In this document: positions 8,472 to 15,210 of the stretch, in pieces
Layout: every line of letters starts with the position of its first letter
Position numbering within the stretch: the stretch's first letter is position 1
Assembly (NCBI GenBank): GCA_016710385.1
Contig: JADJVX010000008.1
Span: forward strand, 1-16,423
Direction of reading: 5' to 3'
DNA: 16,423 nt
From: Actinomycetales bacterium
Lineage (GTDB): Bacteria > Actinomycetota > Actinomycetes > Actinomycetales > Dermatophilaceae
The notes under the pieces: model-generated
Database searches by the model: none
What the model saw: the letters and a program-made list of their open reading frames with translations, nothing else
What the model was told of the DNA's origin: nothing
Program-made: the position numbers and the translations under genes

Positions 8472-9314
8472 TCACGGATGTAACCGTTTCGATCTCCGCT
8501 GGCGCACGGCCTCGAAGAGCACGATCGCTGCCGCCGCCGCGACGTTGAGCGAATTCGCCTTGCCAGACATGGGAATTCGCACCCGCTCACCCTCTTCGAG
8601 CAGCGCTTGCGACACCCCGTGTTTCTCGGCACCGACGACCACCGCCAATGGTCCGGTGAGGTCGACGTCCGTATAACGGACATCCGTCTCAGGGGTCGTG
8701 ACCACCATCCGGATGCCGTGACATTGCGCCCACGCCATCGTCGCCGCGGTCGTGTCGCTGGCTACCGGCACGGCGAAGACCGTGCCCTTGCTGGCGCGCA
8801 CGACGTTGGGATTGCCCCAGTCGGTGACCCCGTCGGCGGCGATGACGGCATCCACTCCGGCGGCGTCGGCAGTGCGCACCATCGCGCCGAGATTGCCGGG
8901 TTTCTCGACCCCCTCGGCGATGAGAACGAATGGATCGGCCGGGAGCGCGAGCCCCCCGACGGACCGATCCACGGACGCGACGACGGCGATCAGGCCATCC
9001 GGGCCCTCGCGATAGGCGACCTTCTCGAACGCCGCCCGGCTCAACTGCACGATTTCGACGCCCAGCGCGCGAGCCTGCCCGACGAGATCCTGCTGCCGAC
9101 CGATGTCTTGCACCCCGGCATACCCGGCCGGGCTGTAGAGCTCAGGACAGACATAGAGGCTGCGCGGCACGATGCCGGCCCCGAGCGCGAGCGCGAGTTC
9201 TTCGTAGCCCTCGACGAGGGTCACCCCAGCCGCGTCGCGCGCCCGGCGACGCCGCAGCCCGACGAGGGACTTCAGCCGCGGGTTGGCGAGGGAGGAAATG
9301 ACGAGTTCGCTCAT
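8472..9314 (-). CDS. TrmH/SpoU-family RNA 2'-O-methyltransferase
   Basis: This 280-aa SPOUT-fold enzyme would transfer a methyl group from S-adenosylmethionine to a ribose 2'-OH in rRNA or tRNA. The three SpoU motifs are visible: motif 1 EKPGNLGAMVRTADAAG (Asn141, Arg147), motif 2 VVVGAEKHGVS (about 226-235), and motif 3 IPMSGKANSLNVAAAAAI (247-264), which forms the knotted cofactor site. The N-terminal part (SSLANPRLKSLVGLRRRRARDAAGVTLVEG) is the RNA-binding region typical of the rRNA guanosine-2'-O-methyltransferase and thiostrepton-resistance branch. The target nucleotide cannot be read from the sequence. The frame is intact; the ATG is at 9312-9314. It carries a GTATGCCG copy coding GYAG. 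Confidence 0.93.
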   Translation of the reverse strand: MSELVISSLANPRLKSLVGLRRRRARDAAGVTLVEGYEELALALGAGIVPRSLYVCPELYSPAGYAGVQDIGRQQDLVGQARALGVEIVQLSRAAFEKVAYREGPDGLIAVVASVDRSVGGLALPADPFVLIAEGVEKPGNLGAMVRTADAAGVDAVIAADGVTDWGNPNVVRASKGTVFAVPVASDTTAATMAWAQCHGIRMVVTTPETDVRYTDVDLTGPLAVVVGAEKHGVSQALLEEGERVRIPMSGKANSLNVAAAAAIVLFEAVRQRRSKRLHP

Positions 9315-9350
9315 GGCGACCCCAGGGTATGCCGTGTGGTCCGGCCGTCG

Positions 9351-10025
9351 TTAGGGCGCCGCTATTGCGGCGCGCACCAGGGCGACACCGCGCTCCGGGT
9401 CGGTCAGGATCTCGCGCTGCTCCCGGTCGAGCCGGCCGATCTGGTGGACCACAGCGGTGACCTGTTCCGGGGCCAGACCGACCGGCATACCGTCGAAGGT
9501 GCCCGATGCGGCACGACCCGAGGCGTCGTCGGTCCACGCGACCCGCCGGTCGCGCCACTGCCAACGCTGGGTGAGGCCATCGGGCGTGATGAGCAGACCG
9601 CCGTGGTTGCCGGGCCCGACCATGTCCTTGCGCGTGCCATAGACCAGGGATCCAGCGATGATCAGGGCCAGGGCGCCCGCGCCCCACGCGGCGTGCACCA
9701 ATGCCGTGACACCGGCGGCGCCGACCCCGACGACGATGCCAAGCAGCCAGATCCGCACGAGGGTATCGGTGACACCGAGCCCGACGATGCGGACTCCCGC
9801 GGGATGCGCGACGGAGCGCACCTGCGGGGTGCGGCGACGGGCGGCCGATTCCCCGCGCAGAACCAGGCCGATGACCACCCCCGACCCGATGACGCCCGCC
9901 AGTCCGAGTCCGACCCACCGCGCACCGGCGGTGGTTGCCGACCACCCCGCCACAGCGCACCCTACGACGGTGATCGCGATAAGAATCCACCCCACCGCGA
10001 GCAGCGCCGGATGCGGCTTGGTCAT
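9351..10025 (-). CDS. Four-helix membrane protein, candidate immunity protein of the adjacent secreted effector
   Basis: I recognise no named family in this 224-aa protein. It has two helix pairs: hydrophobic runs at about 8-28 and 37-57, then a short basic stretch (RGESAARRRTPQVR), then runs at about 88-108 and 110-128. The last 90 residues are soluble (GGLLITPDGLTQRWQWRDRRVAWTDD...) and resemble the PH-like tails of small actinobacterial membrane proteins. The start ATG at 10023-10025 has a strong AGGAGG (10030-10035) and lies 20 nt after the WXG protein's stop, so the two are co-transcribed. A membrane immunity role is inferred from the order toxin then membrane partner and from the pore-like C-terminus of the upstream protein; no sequence similarity supports it. 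Confidence 0.6.
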   Translation of the reverse strand: MTKPHPALLAVGWILIAITVVGCAVAGWSATTAGARWVGLGLAGVIGSGVVIGLVLRGESAARRRTPQVRSVAHPAGVRIVGLGVTDTLVRIWLLGIVVGVGAAGVTALVHAAWGAGALALIIAGSLVYGTRKDMVGPGNHGGLLITPDGLTQRWQWRDRRVAWTDDASGRAASGTFDGMPVGLAPEQVTAVVHQIGRLDREQREILTDPERGVALVRAAIAAP

Positions 10026-10045
10026 GGGGCCTCCTGTGGACAACG

Positions 10046-11236
10046 TCAGTCGAAGAGCGAGTTCCACGCGCTGCTGAGGCCATCGACGATAGCCTCCCCC
10101 GTCTCGGCCACGGCGTGCGCGCCCTCGGAAATGGCGTCACCGACCGACCCGCCCTCGAAGAGTGAGTCGATCGCCCCGGAGGTGAAGATGCCGACTGCAG
10201 CGCCGACAATGGCTCCACCGACTGTGCCGACGACCGGGATGGGCACCAGGGTCCCGATGGCCGCGCCCGCGGCGATCGACGCGCCCCACCCCGCCGCGAA
10301 GCCCACGCCACCCGACACCACCGCTTGGGTCGGGTCCTTGCCCGTCGCGATGTCGTAACCGATCCCTGCCACGGCGAAGGCCGGGCCGGCACGCTCGGCG
10401 AACTTCGCGAGCGTGGCCATCTTGCCCGCCGCGAACTCGGTCTTGCTCAGGGCCCCTTCCAGGGCCTTGAGCTCCCCCACCTTGACCTCCACCGCACCCT
10501 TGCCGACAAGGTTGGGGAAGCGCTCCTCCAGACCCGCGACTGTCGCCCGGTAAAGGTCGCTGTTCATCGTCGCGATCTGAGTCCGCAAAGCTGCCGACGT
10601 GGCGCCGAGGGTGACGCTCCGCGCGGCTCCGTAGGCGCCCCGCAGCGCAATGCTCCAATCCCCGGCATACAGCAGCCACTTACCCCGAAGGTCATCGAGG
10701 CTGCGGCACAACACCTCCTGGGCGGACCGGAGCGCGGCATTCGCCGAGTCGGTGCGGTCGATGCACCGGTTGTAGGTCGCCTGCTGCTGCTGATGCTCCT
10801 CGTATGCCGCCATCATCCGGTCGTACTGCGCCTCACCTTCGGGAGTGAGCGCACCCCCGACGACGACCGGGCGTCCGGGACCAGGCCCCGGGTCGACGAT
10901 CACGTCGCCCGACACCTGCAGCCCGCCGGCGGCTGCCTCCGCTCGAATATCGCGCATCGTCGCCTGCGCGTGGACCAGCGCCGTGGCGTAATCGTCCAGC
11001 GCTCCGGCGAACGGCAGCAGGGAGTCGTCGAGTTTGGCCGTCCGCGAGCGTTCGGCCGTGGCCAGGGACTCGAAAGCCGAGCCGGCGTCACCCTCCCAGC
11101 CGTCGCCGGTGGCCCGCAAGGCGGTGCGTGTGCTCGCCTCAGCGGCCGAGACTGCCGAAGCCATCGTGCCGCGCGCCCAGCCGGCGACACCGGTGAGGCT
11201 GCCCACCGACCCAGCCACGCGAGTGTCGATAGACAT
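10046..11236 (-). CDS. WXG-type secreted protein with glycine-zipper C-terminus, candidate type VII secreted effector
   Basis: The 396-aa protein has no signal peptide. Residues 1-105 are helical and Ala-rich with a W-x-G turn (GDGWEGDAGSAF, Trp47-Gly49) as in the WXG100/ESX superfamily. A Pro/Gly linker (112-125) leads to a second helical region with a Gln-rich segment EEHQQQQ (146-152). Residues 287-357 are hydrophobic and glycine-rich (GGVGFAAGWGASIAAGAAIG, then VPVVGTVGGAIVGAAVGI-like segments), the small-xxx-small pattern of glycine zippers seen in membrane-inserting toxins. The tail 361-396 is amphipathic. It starts one base inside the EspC-like gene (TGATG overlap) and is followed by a membrane protein gene. 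Type VII secretion and membrane activity are inferred from this layout; no secretion machinery gene lies in the window. It could instead be a structural or self-acting surface protein. Confidence 0.65.
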   Translation of the reverse strand: MSIDTRVAGSVGSLTGVAGWARGTMASAVSAAEASTRTALRATGDGWEGDAGSAFESLATAERSRTAKLDDSLLPFAGALDDYATALVHAQATMRDIRAEAAAGGLQVSGDVIVDPGPGPGRPVVVGGALTPEGEAQYDRMMAAYEEHQQQQATYNRCIDRTDSANAALRSAQEVLCRSLDDLRGKWLLYAGDWSIALRGAYGAARSVTLGATSAALRTQIATMNSDLYRATVAGLEERFPNLVGKGAVEVKVGELKALEGALSKTEFAAGKMATLAKFAERAGPAFAVAGIGYDIATGKDPTQAVVSGGVGFAAGWGASIAAGAAIGTLVPIPVVGTVGGAIVGAAVGIFTSGAIDSLFEGGSVGDAISEGAHAVAETGEAIVDGLSSAWNSLFD

Positions 11237-11520
11237 CAGCGCCCCCCGGCCAACTGGTCGAAACGGGCCGCCGATGCCTGATCGTCGGCGACATAGAACG
11301 TGGAGGCGGCGCGGATGGAACCGGCGTGCTCGTCGAAGGCATCGACGAGGGCGCCGGCAGTCTCGATCAGGATGCTCAGCACTGCAGCGATGACCGGGCC
11401 CATCGGTCCGGCATCGACGCTCGAGGGCGCTGCCGCGGCGGCGTCGAGCACCCCTGTGGCCCCCGACTCGAACGCCGCGGCAGCCTCCGCGAGAGCGTCG
11501 TGGTGCACCTCATACCGCAT
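11236..11520 (-). CDS. EspC/WXG-like small helical secretion partner
   Basis: This 94-aa, Ala-rich, almost wholly helical protein (RYEVHHDALAEAAAAFESGATG...) resembles the EspC-like type VII secretion targets of actinobacteria. Near the C-terminus it has STFYVADDQASAARF, with Tyr76 and Asp80 in the spacing of the YxxxD/E type VII export signal. It probably pairs with the WXG-type protein encoded directly after it, as Lap proteins do with LXG toxins. The ATG at 11518-11520 lies inside the end of the SAV_915 gene, and its TGA (11236-11238) shares a base with the next ATG, implying coupled translation in equal amounts. The family assignment is by pattern, not by a strong motif. Confidence 0.65.
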   Translation of the reverse strand: MRYEVHHDALAEAAAAFESGATGVLDAAAAAPSSVDAGPMGPVIAAVLSILIETAGALVDAFDEHAGSIRAASTFYVADDQASAARFDQLAGGR

Positions 11521-11827
11521 GCCAGCCAGCCTCTCGCCGGTCCTGCGGAACCCGGATGTCACGCAACACCACGTCATAGGGCGACATGTCGTAGATCGCG
11601 CGCAAGCCGTCGATGTCACACATCACCCATGGCGAATCGTCGCCGATCGCGGCAAACAGCCGGTCGAGAGCGGAGTAGACGAGCAGGGCGATCCGCCCGT
11701 CTCGGGTGCGACGCAACGCGACCTGCAACTCCTGCGGAACCTCTCGGCGCGGGACGCACGGGATGTAGACCACCGGCGGGAAGTCCCGGGGTATGCCGGT
11801 GGCGGTGCTCAGAGCGGAGCTCGACAT
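11510..11827 (-). CDS. SAV_915 family protein
   Basis: The 105-aa protein resembles the SAV_915 family, small soluble actinobacterial proteins of unknown function that often sit beside type VII secretion substrates. Supporting marks are VVYIPCVPRREVPQELQVALRR, RDGRIALLVYSALDRLFAAIGDDSPWV and YDVVLRDIRVP, in that order and with usual spacing. It opens the four-gene set that continues with the EspC-like protein, overlapping it by 11 bp. A chaperone or accessory role for the secreted pair would fit, but this is inferred from position only. The codon ATA in TGIPRD is set by a GTATGCCG copy on the opposite strand. Confidence 0.75.
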   Translation of the reverse strand: MSSSALSTATGIPRDFPPVVYIPCVPRREVPQELQVALRRTRDGRIALLVYSALDRLFAAIGDDSPWVMCDIDGLRAIYDMSPYDVVLRDIRVPQDRREAGWHAV

Positions 11828-11890
11828 GACGTCACGTTAGCGGCCACGGCACCCCGCCGCCTGAGCACGCCTACTCAGAACCGTCTCCGG
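11828..11890 (-). promoter_or_regulatory. Probable promoter region of the SAV_915/EspC-like/WXG set
   Basis: This 63-bp gap precedes the first gene of the set. On the minus strand a TAACGT (11834-11839) lies 6 nt before the ATG; if it is a -10 box, the transcript would be nearly leaderless. An imperfect inverted repeat CTGAG...CTCAG (about 11861-11878) lies upstream. There is no convincing -35 box. The evidence is position plus one weak hexamer. Confidence 0.3.
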
Positions 11891-12707
11891 TCAGCCCGAC
11901 AGCGACTCCAGGACGTCGGCGAGGCCCGCGTCCTGAACGTGGCCGGTCACCTCGTTGGCGACGGCCTTCACCTCGTCCGGGGCGTTACCCATCGCGACGC
12001 CGCGCGCGGCCCACTGCAGCATCTCGATGTCGTTGCGTTGGTCGCCGACGGCCACCGTGTCGCCCGGCTCGACCCCCAGTCGGCGGCGCATGAGTTCCAA
12101 CGCCGAACCCTTCGACACGCCCTCAGGGTTGATGTCCAACCACGCCGTCCAGCCCACGGCATACGAGACCTCGTGCAAGCCGATCCGCTCGATGTGAGCC
12201 ATGAACGCCTCGGGCTCGGCATCGGGCATCCGCAGGGTGACCCGGGTGGCCTTGCGCTCCAGCAGCCGCTCCCACGGGACGACCTTCTGGCGACCGCCGA
12301 GCTCGCCCTCGGGGAACGGGCTGCTCACGAGGAACCCGCGCCCGAGCACCTCGACGGCCACGAGGGCATCGGGCAACTCCTCGCGCAACAGAGTGAGCGC
12401 CGGTTTGGGGTCGAAGGTCACCTTGTCGATGACCCGATAGCCGCGCTTGCGCCGAGGGTCCAGCCGCAACGTCACCGCGCCGTTGGAGCACACGGCATAC
12501 CCGCGGAGATCCCGAGCAGCTCGAGGATCGGCATCGTCGCGACCACCGAGCGACCGGTCGCGATGACGACGTGATGCCCGCGTCGGCGACGGCCCCGATC
12601 GCCTCCCGCACCCGCGGGTCGAGGTCGCCCGCATGACTGATGATCGTGCCGTCGATGTCGAGTCCGACCAGAGCACGACCAGGCCGGTATGCCGTGCCGC
12701 TCGCCAC
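11891..12707 (-). CDS. Cof-type HAD-IIB phosphatase (two indels)
   Basis: This is a cytosolic haloacid dehalogenase-fold hydrolase of the Cof/YidA type, which usually acts on sugar phosphates or nucleotide cofactors; the substrate here cannot be told. The nucleophile motif is ALVGLDIDGTI near residue 15, motif II is VVIATGRSV, the cap region follows (KVTFDPKPALTLLREELPDAL...), and motifs III/IV are SKGSALELMRRRLG and VAVGDQRNDIEMLQWA, ending with GVAMGNAPDEVKAVAN, a strong Cof signature. Missing bases near 12574-12580 and 12500-12503 split it over three frames. The GTG at 12705-12707 directly follows the serS stop with no gap, so the two genes are translated together. Restored length is about 272 aa, normal for the family. 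Confidence 0.9.
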
Positions 12708-13986
12708 TCAGCGCACCGGCGTGAGCAGGTCGAGGCCGCCCATGAAGGGACGCAGTGCTGCAGGGACGACGACCGAGCCGTCGGCCTGCTGGTGGTTTTC
12801 CAGGATGGCGACGATCCAGCGGGTGGTCGCGAGGGTGCCGTTGAGGGTGGCGACGATGCGGGTGCCACCGGTGCCGTGCGGGTCGCGCTCGCGCACCCCG
12901 AGACGGCGGGCCTGGAAGGTCGTGCAGTTGGACGTCGAGGTCAGCTCGCGGTAGCGACCCTGGGTGGGCACCCACCCCTCGCAGTCGAACTTGCGCGCGG
13001 CGGGGTCACCGAGGTCGCCGGCGGCGGTGTCGATGATGCGATAGGGCAGCTCGCACTTGTCGAGCATCTCGCGCTCCCACGCGAGCAGCCGCTCGTGCTC
13101 GGCCTCGGCATCCTCGGGCCGGCAGTAGACGAACATCTCGACCTTGTGGAACTGGTGCACCCGGATGATGCCCTTGGTGTCCTTGCCGTGGCTGCCGGCC
13201 TCGCGGCGGTAGCACGCCGACCACCCGGCATACCGCTTGGGGCCGGTGTCGAGGTCGATGATCTCGTCGGCGTGGTAGCCCGAGAGGGCGACCTCGAGGT
13301 GCCGGTGAGGTAGAGGTCGTCGGCCGGCAGGTAGTAGACCTCGTCGGCGTGGTGGTCGATGAAGCCGGCCCCCTTCATGACCTCGGGGCGCACCAGCGTG
13401 GGCGTGATCATCGGCGTGAAGCCGGCCTCGACGGCCTGAGCGATGGCCATCTGCAGCAGAGCGAGTTCGAGGCGGGCGCCGACGCCGGTGAGGAAGTAAA
13501 GCGCGCGCCGGCGACCTTGGCGCCACGCTCGGTGTCGATGGCGGCCAGGCTCTCGCCGAGGGCCAGATGGTCGCGCGGCTCAGAAGCCTTCCGCTGCGAA
13601 GTCCCTTGGCGTGCCGACGATTTCGCGGACGACGTAGTCCTCTTCGCCGCCACTGGGCGTGCCCGGGAGAATGACATTGGCGACCGACGTGACGGAGTGG
13701 CGAGCTCGGCGTCGGCTGCCGCGGCCGCCGCGTCGAGGGTCTTGACCTGGTGGGCGAGCTCCTTGACCTGGGCCAGCAGCGCGGCCTTGTCCTCGCCCTT
13801 GGCCGCGGCGACCTCCTTGCCGATGGCCTTCTGTTGGGCGCGCGCCGACTCGAACTCCGCCAACGTGGACCGGCGGCGCTCGTCGGCCGCCAGGATCTCA
13901 TCGACGACCGCCGGGTCGTCGCCACGGGCCAGCTGCGAGCGCCGGACCTCGTCGGGGTTGTCACGCAGGAGCTTGATGTCGATCAC
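12708..13986 (-). CDS. serS: Serine--tRNA ligase SerS (about four indels)
   Basis: The enzyme charges tRNA(Ser), and tRNA(Sec) where present, with serine. The N-terminus MIDIKLLRDNPDEVRRSQLARGDDP begins the tRNA-binding coiled coil (about 30-100). The class II core follows in pieces: PRDFAAEGFEPRDHLALGESL, RFYFLTGVGARLELALLQMAIAQAV, motif 2 YRREAGSHGKDTKGIIRVHQFHKVEMF, and TSTSNCTTFQARRLGVRER with motif 3 GTRIVATLNGTLATTRWIVAILEN. Indels near 13690-13705, 13578-13582, 13496-13500 and 13294-13297 break it, one creating a false TGA. Since serS is essential and normally single-copy, these are almost surely sequence errors. The start is GTG at 13984-13986; the restored length of about 425 aa is standard. 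Confidence 0.95.
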
Positions 13987-14031
13987 GCCCGCCAGCCTAT
14001 CGACGGGTCAGGCGCGGACGCGCCCAGCGCG

Positions 14032-14057
14032 AACGTCCTCAGCGGACGTCCTCAGCG
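14032..14057. repeat. Two 13-bp direct repeats between the DinB-like gene and serS
   Basis: AACGTCCTCAGCG (14032-14044) and GACGTCCTCAGCG (14045-14057) are tandem, and a partial third copy (CACGTCCCA) follows. The second copy contains the stop of the DinB-like gene, so the repeat may reflect a small duplication at that gene's 3' end. Confidence 0.7.
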
Positions 14058-14586
14058 CACGTCCCACGCATGATGACGCAGCTCGTGGATGCAGTAGACG
14101 CCCAGGGACGCCACCGAGAACTCCACCCCGTCGCTGCGGGTGCCGATGCGACCCCAATCGGCCGGCCCCACCCGGGCGAACTCGCTCGCCGTGAAGGCCG
14201 CCGCGTCGTCGATTTCGCGCGCTACCACGGCCGGGTCGGAGACGGCATACCCGCGCTCGATCGCCGCCTCATCCTGGTCGAAGTTCTGGAAGACCGGGCC
14301 GTCGGTGTCGAGGATCGACCCCACCCGTGACGCGAACATGACGAGCACGTCGCGCACGTGGCAGCCGTATTCGGCGGGTGACCACAGCCCCGGCTCCGGG
14401 CGAGTGGTGGCATCCGTCCGCGCCAGCACGTCGGCCCAGACTGCCGCCTGCTCGCGGATGAGAGCGGGCAATTCGCGCGGATTGATGAGTGAGGCGTCGT
14501 AGCCGCATTGGCCAGCACGGTCGCTCGAGGACCCAGGTCCAGTCCTTGTCGTCGGGCACGGGCTGCAGCGGGCTCGGTTGGTCCAT
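14052..14586 (-). CDS. DinB / mycothiol-transferase-like protein (one frameshift)
   Basis: This is a four-helix-bundle protein of the DinB superfamily, about 178 aa. The N-terminus (PDDKDWTWVLERPCGQCGYDAS after correction) carries a CxxC typical of an actinobacterial subgroup. The body (ALIREQAAVWADVLAR, GLWSPAEYGCHVRDVLVMFASRVGSIL, ASLGVYCIHELRHHAWDVR) contains His residues (GCHVRD, CIHELRHH) placed like the metal-binding triad of DinB and mycothiol-dependent enzymes. The reaction is unknown; mycothiol-dependent S-transfer or detoxification is a reasonable guess. One extra base near 14510-14513 shifts the frame. The start ATG (14584-14586) lies only 22 bp from the tandem-repeat array. Members are frequent in actinobacteria, where mycothiol is the main thiol. 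Confidence 0.8.
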
Positions 14587-14607
14587 CGCTCATTATCACC
14601 CGCTGGG

Positions 14608-14835
14608 AAACCTTCCGACTCGCCGCGAAACCCGCACTCCCCGGGCCAGAGCCGCCCGCAAACCTTCCGACTCCCCGCGAAACCCGCACTCCCCGGGCCA
14701 GAGCCGCCCGCAAACCTTCCGACTCCCCGCGAAACCCGCACTCCCCGGGCCACAACCACCCGCAAACCTTCCGACTCGCCGCGAAACCCGCACTCCCCGG
14801 GCCAGAACCACCCGCAAACCTTCCGACCCGCCGCA
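14608..14835. repeat. 52-bp tandem repeat array, four copies plus a partial copy
   Basis: Units begin AAACCTTCCGACT at 14608, 14660, 14712, 14764 and 14816, exactly 52 bp apart. Each contains CGCGAAACCCGCACTCC, then CCGGGCCAGAGCCGCCCGC or a variant (ACAACCACC or AGAACCACC in later copies). The last copy stops after 14 bases and continues as CCGCATTTCGCGG, partly the inverse of the CCGCGAAA in the units. Since 52 is not a multiple of three, each unit shifts frame, so it is not a protein repeat. The period is close to five helical turns. There are no spacers, so it is not CRISPR. Confidence 0.95.
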
Positions 14836-14915
14836 TTTCGCGGAGATCGAGGCGGCGCCGGCGGGCGGCGGTGCTCTCTGGAGGGGCGGCTTCTTTTCGG
14901 CCCGCTGTCGATCGG

Positions 14916-14995
14916 CCGACCACGCGGCATACCGTCCGACCACGCGGCATATCAGCCGACCACGCGGCATACCGACCCCAAACCGGTATGCCGGG
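14916..14995. repeat. Three 20-bp direct repeats carrying the GTATGCCG core, plus an inverted fourth core
   Basis: CCGACCACGCGGCATACCGT (14916-14935) is followed by a copy ending ATATCAG (14936-14955) and a third ending ATACCGA (14956-14975). The next 20 bp (14976-14995) hold the core in the other orientation, ACCGGTATGCCGGG. The exact 20-bp step, close to two helical turns, would put bound proteins on one face. This is about 215 bp before the stress protein start, suggesting an operator or a nucleoid-protein loading site. Confidence 0.85.
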
Positions 14996-15199
14996 CCACT
15001 CACCACCCGTGGGGGTCGGCACCCATCTCTGCTCCCGGGCCACCCCAGAAACCGCTGGCCCACTGGCTACTCCACCTGCGCGCACGAGAACCTGGATGCA
15101 GCGCCGAACACCGGCGCGAGCAGCACCAAAGACCGACGCATCACCGACCGACGCACCGGAGGGAAACCACCACCGCACCGCGACGACGACAGCCTCGAC

Positions 15200-15204
15200 G
15201 GGAG
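15200..15204 (+). promoter_or_regulatory. Ribosome binding site of the universal stress protein gene
   Basis: GGGAG lies 6 nt before the GTG at 15211-15213 and is the reason for choosing this start rather than the ATG at 15292, whose nearest AGGAG is 13 nt away. Confidence 0.55.
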
Positions 15205-15210
15205 TCCGCC

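Larger units (their letters stand above)
14587..15210. other. Gene-free divergent intergenic region with two repeat arrays
   Basis: About 620 bp separate the DinB-like gene (minus) from the universal stress protein gene (plus). Open frames run through it on both strands only because the DNA is GC-rich and the repeats lack stops; none has a family signature. It holds a 52-bp tandem array (14608-14835), 80 bp without visible structure, and the 20-bp GTATGCCG cluster (14916-14995). The rest, 14996-15210, is rich in ACCGAC/CCGACG words, with no recognisable gene. Promoters for both flanking genes should lie here; I see no convincing -35/-10 pair. Confidence 0.7.

Noticed and set aside
8607..10358. 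A 583-codon open frame on the plus strand
   Set aside because: It runs opposite the TrmH-like methyltransferase and membrane protein genes, has no family motif, and is a usual shadow frame of GC-rich coding DNA.
14608..14835. CRISPR array
   Set aside because: Units are contiguous 52-bp copies without unique spacers, and no cas genes are nearby.
14578..15210. Coding sequence through the tandem repeats, as an N-terminal extension of the stress protein (plus) or of the DinB-like protein (minus)
   Set aside because: The 52-bp period shifts the frame every unit and the repeats are open in several frames by composition. Good starts for the flanking genes lie outside the array.
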